A stretch of DNA of 64,000 nt, from the NCBI RefSeq assembly GCF_014397025.1, contig NZ_JACJUO010000002.1, positions 1,415,501 through 1,479,500 on the forward strand, given 5' to 3'. Below the pieces are notes generated by a model that saw only the letters and a list, made by a program, of their open reading frames with translations, searched no databases and was not told the DNA's origin. Positions 36,882 to 46,902 of the stretch are shown in pieces; positions within the stretch are counted from its first letter, which is position 1; each line of letters begins with the position of its first letter. Position numbers and translations under genes: made by a program. The stretch comes from Ochrobactrum sp. Marseille-Q0166 (GTDB taxonomy: Bacteria; Pseudomonadota; Alphaproteobacteria; Rhizobiales; Rhizobiaceae).

Positions 36882-37751
36882 ATGCAAAATCGCACCCTGC
36901 CCTATTTTCTGATATTGCCGAGCCTGATGCTGGCTGCGGTGGTGATTTTCTGGCCGGTTGTCAATCTCTTTGAGATTGCCACGCATGATGTGAACCGTTT
37001 CGGGCAGTTGCGCGATTTCAACGGTGGCGATAATTTCGCGGCCCTTTTTGCCTCACCGGACTTCATCAATGCTTTATGGCGTACGGCCTTATGGACAATT
37101 GCAGTTGTTGGTGGGGCATTACTGGTTTCAATTCCGGTCGCGATTATTCTGAACATGGACTTTTACGGTCGTTCCGTTGCGCGTGTCATCGTTATGTTGC
37201 CATGGGCTGTATCGCTTACAATGACGGCAATCGTCTGGCGCTGGGCTTTGAATGGCGAAAGCGGAATGCTCAATTCAGCCCTGCGCAATCTGGGGCTGAT
37301 CGACAGCAATATTCAATGGCTGGCAAGTGCCGCGACAGCCTTCCCGATGCAGATATTGGTCGGCATTCTGGTGACCGTCCCATTCACAACCACAATCTTT
37401 CTTGGTGGTCTTTCATCCATACCAGAGGATCTTTACGAAGCGTCATCGCTCGAAGGCGCCAACCCGTGGCAGCAATTTCGTGAAATAACCTTTCCGCTGC
37501 TCAAGCCCTTTGTGAATATCGCAATCGTCTTGAATACGATTTATGTTTTCAATTCATTCCCGATCATTTGGGTGATGACCCAGGGCGGACCGGCGAACTC
37601 CACCGATATTTTAGTGACGCATCTCTACAAGCTGGCCTTCCGCCTCGGAAAGCTTGGCGAAGCCTCTGCTGTTTCTCTCATCATGCTGGCGATCCTGCTG
37701 GTGTTTACCGCTATTTACATTCGTCTTGCCATGCGGAAGGAGCCGGCATGA
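36882..37751 (+). CDS. Sugar-type ABC transporter permease 1 (MalF group)
   Basis: The 289-residue protein has six hydrophobic segments and the EAA coupling loop ([24 protein letters not shown]). It starts at ATG 36882, and its stop overlaps the start of permease 2 by four bases (ATGA). It forms the membrane dimer with that protein. Confidence 0.92.
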   Translation: MQNRTLPYFLILPSLMLAAVVIFWPVVNLFEIATHDVNRFGQLRDFNGGDNFAALFASPDFINALWRTALWTIAVVGGALLVSIPVAIILNMDFYGRSVARVIVMLPWAVSLTMTAIVWRWALNGESGMLNSALRNLGLIDSNIQWLASAATAFPMQILVGILVTVPFTTTIFLGGLSSIPEDLYEASSLEGANPWQQFREITFPLLKPFVNIAIVLNTIYVFNSFPIIWVMTQGGPANSTDILVTHLYKLAFRLGKLGEASAVSLIMLAILLVFTAIYIRLAMRKEPA

Positions 37752-38575
37752 ACAAGTCCAAGCTCAAGCGTACAATCCTCGCATGGGTAACGCTTGCTCC
37801 GCTGATCGTGCTGACATTGTTTCCTTTTGCGGTCATGTTCCTGACCGCCGTTAAACCGCCTCAGGAAGTTTTGTCTCCGACCTGGTGGCCAAGTGAATTC
37901 CATTGGCAGAATTTCTCGGAAATGTGGGTGCGAACAGGCTTTGGCACCGCACTTCTGAATTCAATCTATGTTTCCGTGATCGCATCCATGGGCGCGATCA
38001 TCTTCTCCATCCCGGCCGCCTATGCCATGTCGCGATTTCGCTTTGCGGGTAACGGCGCATTCAGGCAGTTCCTGCTTATTTCACAAATGATTTCGCCCAT
38101 CGTTCTCGTACTAGGCTTGTTCAGATTGCTTGCAACTTATGGCCTGATTGAAAGTGTTACAGCAGTCGGTGCGGTCTATATGGCTTTCAACGTTGCTTTC
38201 ACGGTGTGGATGCTGCAAAGCTATTTTGACACGATCCCGAAGGACCTTGAAGAAGCGTCATGGATGGAAGGTGCTGGCCGCTTCAAAACATTGGTCAAAG
38301 TTTTCCTGCCGCTTTGTTTGCCTGCAATCGCTGTCACAACGATTTTCACATTCATAAATGCATGGAATGAGTTTGTGGTCGCGCTCACCATGCTGCGCAG
38401 TCAGGCAAGCTACACTTTGCCTATTCAGGTCTTCTCACTGGTTGCGGGCCGCTACACGGTCGAATGGCATTACGTGATGGCCGCTACCCTCGTAGCTACT
38501 CTGCCCGTCGCAATACTGTTCGTCTGGTTGCAGCGCTATCTCATCAAAGGCTTGGCTTTGGGTGCTGTAAAATAA
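37748..38575 (+). CDS. Sugar-type ABC transporter permease 2 (MalG group)
   Basis: The 275-residue protein has six hydrophobic segments, a MalG-like N-terminus and the EAA loop ([26 protein letters not shown]). The start is ATG 37748, in ATGA overlap with permease 1. It is 12 bases before the RidA gene. Confidence 0.92.
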   Translation: MNKSKLKRTILAWVTLAPLIVLTLFPFAVMFLTAVKPPQEVLSPTWWPSEFHWQNFSEMWVRTGFGTALLNSIYVSVIASMGAIIFSIPAAYAMSRFRFAGNGAFRQFLLISQMISPIVLVLGLFRLLATYGLIESVTAVGAVYMAFNVAFTVWMLQSYFDTIPKDLEEASWMEGAGRFKTLVKVFLPLCLPAIAVTTIFTFINAWNEFVVALTMLRSQASYTLPIQVFSLVAGRYTVEWHYVMAATLVATLPVAILFVWLQRYLIKGLALGAVK

Positions 38576-38587
38576 ACGGAGTCTATC

Positions 38588-38959
38588 ATGTCAAAGAAAC
38601 AGGCTTTTGGTGCGTCACACGTGCCGCTTTCCCCTGCTGTGCGCGCTGGCGACACGATCTATATTTCTGGTCAGGTACCGATGGGTGCTGATGGCCGGAT
38701 CATTGAAGGCAACATCGAAGCACAGACCAGACAGGTTCTTGAAAATATCAAAGCGGCCTTGGCCCTCGCTGGTGCAAACATGGAAGATGTCGTCAAAACG
38801 ACGATCTGGCTTGAAGATGCACGCGATTTTGGGCGCATGAATGCGGTTTACGCGACTTACTTCCCGAAAGATCCCCCGGCGCGCACCACGGTTGAATCCC
38901 GTCTGATGATCGACATCAAGATCGAGATTGAAGCCATTGCCTACGCACCGCAAAAATAG
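38588..38959 (+). CDS. RidA-family enamine/imine deaminase
   Basis: The 123-residue protein has the full RidA layout, including GDTIYISGQVPMGADGRIIEG and the PARTTVESRL motif that contains the catalytic arginine, followed by IKIEIEAIA. RidA proteins hydrolyse reactive enamines/imines released by PLP enzymes. Its presence in one regulon with a DSD1-like PLP enzyme is consistent with that chemistry. It follows the permease genes by 12 bases. Confidence 0.9.
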   Translation: MSKKQAFGASHVPLSPAVRAGDTIYISGQVPMGADGRIIEGNIEAQTRQVLENIKAALALAGANMEDVVKTTIWLEDARDFGRMNAVYATYFPKDPPARTTVESRLMIDIKIEIEAIAYAPQK

Positions 38960-38973
38960 CCCGGTCAAACCAT

Positions 38974-40443
38974 ATGCGTATTTTCACCGCGTCGCTTGCG
39001 ACCGAAACCAACACTTTTTCACCTGTGCCAACCGACCGTGCGTCGTTTGAAATGGCTTTTTATGCTCCCCCCGGAAAACATCCGGACACGCCAACGCTTT
39101 GTTCATCGCCGATCATCGCTCTGCGCAAGCGGGCAGAAGCTGAAAGCTTAACTGTCATTGAAGGTACGGCCACATGGGCCGAACCTGGCGGTTTGCTTCA
39201 AAAGCAAGCTTTTGAAGATCTGCGCGATGAAATTCTGGATCAGCTCAAAGCGGCGATGCCTGTGGATGCGGTGGTGCTTGGTCTTCATGGCGCCATGGTC
39301 GCACAAGGCTATGATGACTGCGAAGGTGACTTGCTTGAACGCATCCGCACAATTGTTGGGCCGGATATTCTTGTTGCCAGCGAGTTTGATCCGCATAGCC
39401 ATCTGACAAAAAAGCGGGTCGAAAACCTCAATATTTACGCTGCATTCCTCGAATTTCCGCACACGGATTTTTATGAGCGGGGCGAGCACGTCGTATCTCT
39501 GGCTCTGGATACACTCAAGGGCAAAATCAAACCTGTCATTTCGACATTTGATTGCCGGATGATCGGCGTTTTCCCGACGAGCAAGGAACCGATGCGGGGC
39601 TTTATTGATCGTATCAAAGACTTGCATGGCAAGGATGGTATTCTGTCCATTTCTGTTATTCACGGATTTATGGCAGCAGACGTCCCCGAAATGGGAACGC
39701 AAATACTCGTCGTCACCGACAATGATGCAGCCAAGGGGTATGCCTTGGCTGAGAAACTCGGTCGTGAACTCATCGCCATACGCGAGCAAACACTAATGAG
39801 CATGTATGGGATAGATGATGGTATTGATCGCGCGATCGCGGCCCGTGCTTTTCAACCGTCCAAGCCAGCGGTCATCGCAGATGTGTGGGACAATCCCGGC
39901 GGCGGTGTTGCGGGAGATGGCACCTATATTTTACGACGCTTGATCGAACGTGGCATTCAAAAAGCCGCTGTTGCAACGATCTGGGATAGTTTGGCAGTCA
40001 CTTTCTGTCATGCAGCCGGTGAAGGGGCGGTTATCAATCTGCGTATTGGTGGAAAATCCGGTCCGCAGGCTGGCGAACCAATCGATGCACGCATCACTGT
40101 GATGAAAGTTTTGCAGGAAGGGTGGCAGAGTTTTGGCCTTAGCCGCGTCACACTCGGACCTTCGGCAGTCGTGCGCATCGTTGGGACTGAGATAGACATC
40201 ATTCTCAACACCAATCGCACGCAGACATTCGAGCCGGACATCTTTTCAAATTGCGGCATAGACCCGATGCAGAAAGACATTCTGGTGGTTAAATCGACCA
40301 ACCATTTTCATGCGGGTTTCGCGCCGATTGCCGCAGAAATAATCTATGTCGACGCGCCGAGTTCCTACCCGGTCAATCCGCGTGTAACCGACTACCAGAA
40401 AATGACCCGGCCAATCTGGCCGCGCGTAGAAAACCCATGGTGA
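38974..40443 (+). CDS. M81/MlrC-family metalloenzyme
   Basis: The 489-residue protein matches the MlrC (microcystinase C) family from its first residues (MRIFTASLATETNTFSPVPT). DUF1485 covers about residues 1-290 and the MlrC C-terminal domain the rest. Metal ligands are likely in SEFDPHSHLTKK and HGAMVAQGYDDCEGDLL. The family hydrolyses amide bonds of unusual amino acids or peptides with Zn. The start is ATG 38974, 14 bases after ridA. It probably splits an amide in the substrate of this locus (inference). It ends at a strong terminator. Confidence 0.88.
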   Translation: MRIFTASLATETNTFSPVPTDRASFEMAFYAPPGKHPDTPTLCSSPIIALRKRAEAESLTVIEGTATWAEPGGLLQKQAFEDLRDEILDQLKAAMPVDAVVLGLHGAMVAQGYDDCEGDLLERIRTIVGPDILVASEFDPHSHLTKKRVENLNIYAAFLEFPHTDFYERGEHVVSLALDTLKGKIKPVISTFDCRMIGVFPTSKEPMRGFIDRIKDLHGKDGILSISVIHGFMAADVPEMGTQILVVTDNDAAKGYALAEKLGRELIAIREQTLMSMYGIDDGIDRAIAARAFQPSKPAVIADVWDNPGGGVAGDGTYILRRLIERGIQKAAVATIWDSLAVTFCHAAGEGAVINLRIGGKSGPQAGEPIDARITVMKVLQEGWQSFGLSRVTLGPSAVVRIVGTEIDIILNTNRTQTFEPDIFSNCGIDPMQKDILVVKSTNHFHAGFAPIAAEIIYVDAPSSYPVNPRVTDYQKMTRPIWPRVENPW

Positions 40444-40448
40444 AATGC

Positions 40449-40476
40449 AAAAGCGCGGGAATTCCCCGCGCTTTTT
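40449..40476. terminator. Bidirectional terminator between M81 gene and dctM
   Basis: GCGCGGG (40453-40459) pairs with CCCGCGC (40465-40471) with A and T runs on the two sides (AAAA before, TTTTT after). It lies between convergent genes and can stop transcription from both. Confidence 0.9.
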
Positions 40477-40481
40477 CTTAA

Positions 40482-41756
40482 TCAATGTGCCAGAAACGTC
40501 GAGATAAACGGCACGTAAGTTACAAGCGCCAGCAGAATGAACAGCGCCAGATACATACTGAATGCCTGACGCGTGAAATCGGCCACTCTGACCTTGGCAA
40601 TATTGCAGACCATCAGCATAACCGTGCCAACTGGCGGTGTCAGCGTCCCAATCGAAAGATTGACGATAACGACGATACCAAAATGCACCGGATCGATACC
40701 CAGAGCTTTCACTGTCGGCATTAACAGCGGTACCAATACGATCATCAATGCCGTGCCTTCAATCAATGCACCCAGCAGCAGCAGGATCACGTTAACAGCC
40801 AGTAGGAACGCATAAGGATTGCTGGTGAAGGAAGAAATCAGCTGCATCAGCGATTGCCCCGCCTGTTCCAGCGAAAATACCCATGCGAGCGCGGACGACG
40901 CCATGATCACGAGCATGACCGAAGCTGTCGACTTGGCTGTTTCAACCAGAGAATCCACCACATGTGAAACGCGCATTTCACGATAGATCACGAAACCGAT
41001 GATCAAAACCAGCGTCACCGCAACCGCACCGGCTTCCGTCGGCGTGAAGATGTTCATGCGGATACCGCCCAGAATAGCGAACAGCAGGAACACCGCGGGC
41101 CAAGCAGATGCCAGCGTAGACATAACTTCCGAGCCGGACATTTTGTGCTGACGGCTTGGCTTATAGCCACGCTTTACCGATGTGATATAGGCCGCAATCA
41201 TCAAAATAACTGCGCCGAGCAGACCGGTAATAACGCCTGCCATAAACATCTTGCCAATAGATACGTCAGCAATCAGGCCATAGATGATGAGAGCAATACC
41301 CGGAGGAATGATCGGCGTGATCAGAGAACCAGCTGCCGTGACCGCACAGGAAAATGCCTTGTCATAACCGCGACGAACCATTTCCGGCACCATCATACGG
41401 GTGAGCATGGCACTGTCTGCCAGATTGGAAGCGCTGACACCGCCCATCAGGGTGGAAACCATAATGTTGGTCAGTGCCATGCCACCGCGCATACGGCCAA
41501 CCAGAATATCGGCAACCTTGATCAGACGCTCGGCGATACCGGTGTGGGCCATCACAGTGCCAAGCATGATGAAAAAGGGAATCGCCAGAAGCGAGGTATT
41601 TTGTGCCGGGCTGATGAATCGCTGTACGGCAATTGCAATCGGCATCTGGTTGAAGAAGATGAAATAGGTGAAGACCGCAATCAGAATGGCCACATAAAGC
41701 CGCATGTTGAGCGCGATAAAGGCCAGCATGATGAGAACAATAGTCGTAAGTGTCAT
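40482..41756 (-). CDS. dctM: TRAP transporter large permease, DctM
   Basis: The 424-residue protein has about twelve hydrophobic segments and the DctM core motifs (NTSLLAIPFFIMLGTVM and SLITPIIPPGIALIIYG). It is the secondary transport subunit using the sodium gradient. The start is ATG 41756 in ATGA overlap with dctQ. It belongs to the binding protein DctP at 42406, in the order dctP-dctQ-dctM. Confidence 0.94.
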   Translation of the reverse strand: MTLTTIVLIMLAFIALNMRLYVAILIAVFTYFIFFNQMPIAIAVQRFISPAQNTSLLAIPFFIMLGTVMAHTGIAERLIKVADILVGRMRGGMALTNIMVSTLMGGVSASNLADSAMLTRMMVPEMVRRGYDKAFSCAVTAAGSLITPIIPPGIALIIYGLIADVSIGKMFMAGVITGLLGAVILMIAAYITSVKRGYKPSRQHKMSGSEVMSTLASAWPAVFLLFAILGGIRMNIFTPTEAGAVAVTLVLIIGFVIYREMRVSHVVDSLVETAKSTASVMLVIMASSALAWVFSLEQAGQSLMQLISSFTSNPYAFLLAVNVILLLLGALIEGTALMIVLVPLLMPTVKALGIDPVHFGIVVIVNLSIGTLTPPVGTVMLMVCNIAKVRVADFTRQAFSMYLALFILLALVTYVPFISTFLAH

Positions 41757-42223
41757 GCATTGCCTCCCGCAAAGGCGGCGCGCAAGGTCTTGAAAGCGCC
41801 AGCGAACATGTAAAAGGCGATAATCACGAAGCCAACAGGCACGGCAATATCGATCCAAAAATAGGAAACGCGGAGCACATCAGTCACTTTGAACTGTGCT
41901 GCGACCGACAGCTTGTAACCGGCATAAGACACATACAGCAGAAACAGGCCGGAGAAGACTCCGATTATCGCATTGACGACGTCACGGACCTTGTCCGAGA
42001 ACATGTCCACCAGCATCGGGATTGCGAGATGCTGGTTGCTCCGCTCAGCCGCTACGCTGCCAAGCATGACAATCCAGATCATCAACAGACCGGCCATTTC
42101 TTCGGTCCATTGCAGCGGCTGATGCATCCAGTAGCGCATGACAACAGCCGCATTGAACATTGCCAGCAGAACGAACAGCGGCGCTGCGGCCAGCCAGTCG
42201 ATCAGTTTTTCAAAATATTTCAT
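41753..42223 (-). CDS. dctQ: TRAP transporter small permease, DctQ
   Basis: The 156-residue protein has four hydrophobic segments and the typical TRAP small-subunit motif (YWMHQPLQWTEEMAGLLMIW). The start ATG 42223 gives MKYFEKLIDW; an upstream in-frame extension to 42343 is less likely. The stop overlaps dctM. Confidence 0.9.
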   Translation of the reverse strand: MKYFEKLIDWLAAAPLFVLLAMFNAAVVMRYWMHQPLQWTEEMAGLLMIWIVMLGSVAAERSNQHLAIPMLVDMFSDKVRDVVNAIIGVFSGLFLLYVSYAGYKLSVAAQFKVTDVLRVSYFWIDIAVPVGFVIIAFYMFAGAFKTLRAAFAGGNA

Positions 42224-42361
42224 CGGAATAATTCCATGACGGAGCCATGCTGCAGCAAGGGTCACGGCCCGATCTGCAGCATGATAATATCCTGATTGAA
42301 GGGGATTAAAGCGCGTTTCGATCCGGCTCAGCCAGATTTGCACTCCAATCGTTTGTTTTCA

Positions 42362-42408
42362 CGCGCATCTTGCCCGAAAACTGTTTCACAGTTTTATGGG
42401 GGCGCCTA
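42362..42408. repeat. Dispersed repeat copy A (degenerate)
   Basis: GCGCATCTTGCCCGAAAACTG followed by a short loop and CAGTTTT forms a palindrome. It resembles the two better copies at 55650-55697 and 56388-56436 (core GCATCTT..CCGAAAA.....ACTTTT) and lies at the 3' end of the gap between dctP and dctQ. Confidence 0.5.
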
Positions 42409-43380
42409 ATTCAGTTCCGCTTGAATCTGCTCGTAAAGACCATCAGACCATTCAGGGAACTGTGTGTAGACTTTTTCAGCCAATGCCTTGAAAGGTGCGC
42501 GGTCCACTTCGATAACCTCGACGCCGGCTTCCTTCATCTTCTCGATCATCTCATTGTCTTTTTCGATCGTCAGCTTCTGGCTGTAGAGACCTGCATCATA
42601 TGCTGACTCATGGATCATCTTGAGCTGCTCTTCAGGCAGCGTCGAGAAAAAGGCTTCGCCACCGACGATCAGAGCCACATTAGTCAGATAACCGACCTTG
42701 CTCAGATACTTCGCTTCTTCCTGGAACTTCTGGCCATAGAGAACCGAAATCGGATTTTCGACGCCATCGATCACACCCTGCGCGAGAGCCGGGAAGGTTT
42801 CCCCCAGAGGCATCGGAGTCGGTGTTGCACCCATGGCTTCAAAGGTCTTGATCTGCATGACATTGTTCGGCACACGAATCTTCATACCCTTAAGGTCTTC
42901 GGGGGTACGGATCGGCTTCTTGGAAATGATCTGGCGAATACCATAAAGGTAGTTCGGCATTACGATATGAATGCCCTTTTTCTTCAGCTCTTCGCTCTTT
43001 CCTTTGAACCAATCGCCGTCATAAACTTTGAAAAGCTGTGCCGGATCATCGGTCAGGAACGGACCATAAAGCACGCCAAGATCCGGATCATATTCGGCCA
43101 GAAAGCCAACGTCGGAAATCGTCACGACGTTGAGGCCCATCATGGCCTGCTCGGTCACATCCTTTTTCGAGCCGAGCTGTGAGCTTGGATAAAGCTCCAA
43201 CGTGATTTCGCCATTGCTGCGCTTGGCGAGATCGTCTTTCCAGTAATGCATCACCTCATCAAAAGGCTCGCCCGGGTTGTTTTCATAGGCAACTTTGATC
43301 GACACATTGGCAGCATAGGTTGCCATGCTTCCTGCCAGCAACATGCCAGCGGCGATCATGCCGGTAACGAGTTTTTTCAT
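42406..43380 (-). CDS. dctP: TRAP transporter substrate-binding protein, DctP
   Basis: The 324-residue protein has a signal peptide (cut near TYA-ANV, residue 24). The DctP fold follows: SSQLGSKKDVTEQAMMGL near residue 70 and the RVPNNVMQIKTFEAMGATPTP segment, which includes the conserved arginine that binds sugar-acid carboxylates. The start is ATG 43380 with AGGGAGGA ahead. The arginine and the enzyme neighbours point to an aldonate or hexuronate ligand. Confidence 0.92.
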   Translation of the reverse strand: MKKLVTGMIAAGMLLAGSMATYAANVSIKVAYENNPGEPFDEVMHYWKDDLAKRSNGEITLELYPSSQLGSKKDVTEQAMMGLNVVTISDVGFLAEYDPDLGVLYGPFLTDDPAQLFKVYDGDWFKGKSEELKKKGIHIVMPNYLYGIRQIISKKPIRTPEDLKGMKIRVPNNVMQIKTFEAMGATPTPMPLGETFPALAQGVIDGVENPISVLYGQKFQEEAKYLSKVGYLTNVALIVGGEAFFSTLPEEQLKMIHESAYDAGLYSQKLTIEKDNEMIEKMKEAGVEVIEVDRAPFKALAEKVYTQFPEWSDGLYEQIQAELN

Positions 43381-43481
43381 GATATTCCTCCCTTTTGGGG
43401 TCTTCAAACAATGGCCACGAGGCCGGTTTCCTCCACTAGCGCGCCATACCGTCCTTCCCGGCGTGACGCATTTGCTTCGAT

Positions 43482-44498
43482 TCAGTTGCGTTCAATGATG
43501 ATTTTCAGAACGTTGCGGTCGCCATCCCAATAAGGCAGCGCCTGCTCTGCTTCCTCAAAAGGGAACACTTTCGAGATAAGCAGGTCCGCGTCGTTTCCGA
43601 GCTTTTCAAGATGCGCGATGACAGCCTCAAAATCTGTAAGCGTCGCATTGCGTGAACCCATGATGTCGAGTTCTTTGAGATTGAAGAACTGAGTCTGATA
43701 GGTCACCGGTGATTTGGAATAGCCGACATAAACCACGCGGCCAGCAAAGCCTGCGAGGTCAACAGCCTGCGTGAAAGTAATCGGCAGACCAACCGCCTCA
43801 AAGGCGACATCAACACCATCGTCATTGGTGAGTTCCTGAACCTTTGCAACAACATCTTCGCCACCCGGCAGAGCATGTGTTGCACCAAACTTCAGCGCCA
43901 GTTCACGCTTTTCAGCACTGGGATCAATGGCGATCACCTTGGCACCGCGCGCAACGGCACCAATCAGCACCCCCATACCGATCATGCCGCAGCCAAGCAC
44001 CGCAACGGTATCGCCAGCCTGAACGCGACCACGTTCAACCGCATGGAAACCAACCGAAAGTGGCTCAACCAGTGCGAGATGACGTGGTGCAAGCGTATCA
44101 TTCAGGATCAACTTTTCTGCTGGCAACACAATCTGTTCTGCCAGTCCACCATTCTGCTGCACGCCCAGCGTCTTGTTATAGCGACAGGCATTCAGACGAC
44201 CTTTGCGGCAAGATGAACACTCCCCGCAGTTGGTGTAGGGCAGTACGATAACGCGTTTGCCCTCGGCATAGGCCGCGCTCACACCTTCACCTGCCTCGAT
44301 GATTTCGCCGCCGATTTCATGGCCGGGAATACGTGGCAGTTCTACCAGTGGGTTAAGCCCCTTAAACGTATTCAAATCGCTGCCGCAGAGCCCCACATGC
44401 TTCACATTCACCCGGACATGGCCGGGCAAAAGCGATGCTTCGGGAATTTCGGCGAAACGGGTTACGTTCTCGCTCTCGATACGCAGAGCTTTGACCAT
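43482..44498 (-). CDS. Zinc-dependent sugar-acid/polyol dehydrogenase (LgoD/idonate 5-dehydrogenase type)
   Basis: The 338-residue MDR protein has the catalytic Cys38 region GLCGSDLNTF, His60-Glu61 in PGHEIGGEI, a structural zinc cluster (CGECSSCRKGRLNAC) and the NAD motif VLGCGMIGMGVL. This is the sorbitol/threonine dehydrogenase branch that also holds LgoD, which oxidises L-galactonate to D-tagaturonate, and L-idonate 5-dehydrogenase. It lies between dctP and the altronate dehydratase gene in one operon. The LgoD role is inferred from those neighbours. Confidence 0.88.
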   Translation of the reverse strand: MVKALRIESENVTRFAEIPEASLLPGHVRVNVKHVGLCGSDLNTFKGLNPLVELPRIPGHEIGGEIIEAGEGVSAAYAEGKRVIVLPYTNCGECSSCRKGRLNACRYNKTLGVQQNGGLAEQIVLPAEKLILNDTLAPRHLALVEPLSVGFHAVERGRVQAGDTVAVLGCGMIGMGVLIGAVARGAKVIAIDPSAEKRELALKFGATHALPGGEDVVAKVQELTNDDGVDVAFEAVGLPITFTQAVDLAGFAGRVVYVGYSKSPVTYQTQFFNLKELDIMGSRNATLTDFEAVIAHLEKLGNDADLLISKVFPFEEAEQALPYWDGDRNVLKIIIERN

Positions 44499-44534
44499 CA
44501 GAATATTCCTGTTGTTTTTATTGCAAGGCCCAGG

Positions 44535-46079
44535 TCAGGTTACGGCACCGACCTGCCACGGTACGAATTCGTTATCGCCATAGTCGTAGATTTCGCTCAG
44601 TGTCTTCTGACCGGAAGCGACCGCGATAATATGCTCGAAAATACGCGTGCCGGACTCTTCAATGGTCTCCTCACCGGTGACGATACCACCGCAATTGAAG
44701 TCCATATCTTCCTTCATGTGCTCGTACATTTCGGAATTGGTCGCGATCTTGATGCACGGCGCAGGCTTGAAGCCAGAAACGGATCCGCGTCCTGTAGTAA
44801 AGCAGATGACGTTACAACCACCTGCCACCTGTCCGGTCACCGCAACCGGGTCGTAGCCCGGCGTATCCATGAAAGTGAAACCCTGTTCGGTTACGGTTTC
44901 TGCAAATTCATAGACAGCCTTGAGCGGCATGGAGCCGCCCTTGGCAACAGCACCGAGCGACTTTTCAAGGATGGTGGTCAGGCCACCGAGCTTGTTTCCG
45001 TGCGATGGATTATTGTTCAGCTCGTCACCGTTGCGGGCCGTATAATCGCGCCACCAATCGATCCGCTGAAGCAGCTTTTCCGCAACAGCGGGCGTGACTG
45101 CGCGGCGTGTTAGCAGATGTTCCGCACCATAGATTTCCGGCGTTTCCGAGAGAACGGTCGTGCCGCCATTACGCACAATCAGATCCGATGCATAGCCCAG
45201 CGCCGGATTTGCAGAAATGCCAGAATAACCGTCAGAACCTCCGCATTCGAGCGCAACTTTCAGCTTCGATAAAGGCTGCGGCGTTCGCTTGGCGGAGTTC
45301 ACCAGCGGCAGCATTTCTTTGATCTCGGTGATCGCATGATCGATTGTCTTGCGCGTACCGCCATGTTGCTGGATCGTCATGGTGCGCAGGCGAGCGCCCT
45401 CTTCCATGCGATAATGTTCCATGATCGGCGCAATCTGGTTGGTTTCGCAACCAAGGCCGATCAGCAGAATGCCACCAAAATTCGGATGTTTGGCATAGCC
45501 CTGAATGGTACGGGTCAGCAGGCGGTAGCCTTCCGACTTGGTGTTCAACGCGCAGCCGCTACCATGCGTGAGTGCCACTACTCCATCGACGTTTTCAAAT
45601 CCATCCAGACCACCCATGCGGTTGAAATAATCCGCAATATAGCGAGACACGGTCGCAGAGCAATTTACCGATGAAATGACACCAATATAGTTGCGCGTAC
45701 CGACGCCGCCGAAACCGCGATCATAGCCCATGAACTGGCGGCGCTCCGCTTCCGGCAGCATACCGCGTTCTTCAATATCGACCGAAAACTGATGTTCATG
45801 CTCAGATGGCAGCATTGCGAGATTGTGCAGATGCACATGCTCACCGACCGCTATATCTTGCGTAGCAACGCCAATTACCTGCCCATATTTGAGCACTTCC
45901 TTGCCTTGTGGTATGGCATGTAGCGCAACCTTGTGGCCGCGACCGATCAGATCGCGAGCGATAACCTCACCAAGTCCAATCGGATCGCCTGCACGAACCG
46001 AAAGACGCGCAACTGCAACATCATCCGACGGATGCAAAAGGATTACCGGCGTCGGAGCCGAAACAGCCTTGTCGTTCAT
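44535..46079 (-). CDS. uxaA: Altronate dehydratase
   Basis: The 514-residue protein has the two-part UxaA layout: a small N-terminal SAF-like domain (residues 1-95) and the large catalytic domain (IGVISSVNCSATVSRYIADYF, VALTHGSGCAL, GLGCETNQI). It dehydrates D-altronate to 2-keto-3-deoxy-D-gluconate with iron. Galactarate dehydratase (GarD) is a relative, but the adjoining tagaturonate-reductase-like gene supports altronate. The start is ATG 46079, 49 bases after the regulator gene. Confidence 0.92.
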   Translation of the reverse strand: MNDKAVSAPTPVILLHPSDDVAVARLSVRAGDPIGLGEVIARDLIGRGHKVALHAIPQGKEVLKYGQVIGVATQDIAVGEHVHLHNLAMLPSEHEHQFSVDIEERGMLPEAERRQFMGYDRGFGGVGTRNYIGVISSVNCSATVSRYIADYFNRMGGLDGFENVDGVVALTHGSGCALNTKSEGYRLLTRTIQGYAKHPNFGGILLIGLGCETNQIAPIMEHYRMEEGARLRTMTIQQHGGTRKTIDHAITEIKEMLPLVNSAKRTPQPLSKLKVALECGGSDGYSGISANPALGYASDLIVRNGGTTVLSETPEIYGAEHLLTRRAVTPAVAEKLLQRIDWWRDYTARNGDELNNNPSHGNKLGGLTTILEKSLGAVAKGGSMPLKAVYEFAETVTEQGFTFMDTPGYDPVAVTGQVAGGCNVICFTTGRGSVSGFKPAPCIKIATNSEMYEHMKEDMDFNCGGIVTGEETIEESGTRIFEHIIAVASGQKTLSEIYDYGDNEFVPWQVGAVT

Positions 46080-46128
46080 TTTTCTGACCTCACTCCCAAG
46101 ATCGAAACAGCGTTAAATATGAGCCCAA

Positions 46129-46830
46129 CTATCTAGGCTCGTTCTCCATCCATCGCTGCTTTGACGTATCCAGATGCGTTCGCATCGCTGTCTGCGCCAG
46201 AAGCGGATCCCTCGCCTCCAGTGCAGCATAAATCTTCTCATGCTCTGCCAAAGCATATGTCCATGTTTCGACATTCTCATATCGGGTGCGCATTTGCGCA
46301 GTTAATGGACTATGCCGTTCGTCAAACAGATCACGCACAATGCGGGCAATAACCGAATTGCCCGACTGCTCGGCAATGATCAGATGAAACTGGCGATCCA
46401 GTTCAATCGGCTTGCGATCAGCTTCAATCTGCAGCCGCATCGCATCGAGATTGCCGCGAAGACGTTCCAGCGCTTCCGTGTTGATCTGGCTGCAAGCCAT
46501 GATGACAGCACTACCTTCGATCAGCGAGCGCGCCTGCATGATTTCGAGCGGGCTTTCACCAATCGAGCCGCCCTGAGCTGGAAGCCGTGCTTCTTCGGCA
46601 GCAACATAGATTCCCGAACTCATGCGAATTTCGACATTGCCTGCGATTTCAAGCGCGATCAGAGCTTCACGCAAGGAAGGGCGCGACACGCCAAGCTGCT
46701 GTGCAAGTTCGCGCTCGGCAGGAAGTCTGCTTCCAGCCGGAAAATGGCCTTCGCGGATCAGCAACCTGACCCGGTCGGCAATCTGTTGGTAAAGCCTCCG
46801 CGGCTCCGCAGCGCTAATATTCTCGCTCAT
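46129..46830 (-). CDS. FadR-type (GntR family) transcriptional regulator
   Basis: The 233-residue protein has a GntR winged helix (about residues 12-75; SRLPAERELAQQLGVSRPSLREALIALEIAG) and an FCD ligand domain with metal-binding positions (LDRQFHLIIAEQSGN, then ALAEHEKIYAALEARD). This is the UxuR/ExuR-like branch for sugar-acid control. The start is ATG 46830 with GGGAGAG upstream. It is the first gene of the minus-strand operon and divergent from the tagaturonate-reductase gene; the palindromes at 46903-46955 are likely targets. Confidence 0.9.
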   Translation of the reverse strand: MSENISAAEPRRLYQQIADRVRLLIREGHFPAGSRLPAERELAQQLGVSRPSLREALIALEIAGNVEIRMSSGIYVAAEEARLPAQGGSIGESPLEIMQARSLIEGSAVIMACSQINTEALERLRGNLDAMRLQIEADRKPIELDRQFHLIIAEQSGNSVIARIVRDLFDERHSPLTAQMRTRYENVETWTYALAEHEKIYAALEARDPLLAQTAMRTHLDTSKQRWMENEPR

Positions 46831-46902
46831 ACTCTCTCCCAATTGGCCTTACCATATTTTGAAGTATCGAAAAGTGCAACATCTAATAATCTATTGTTAT
46901 TG

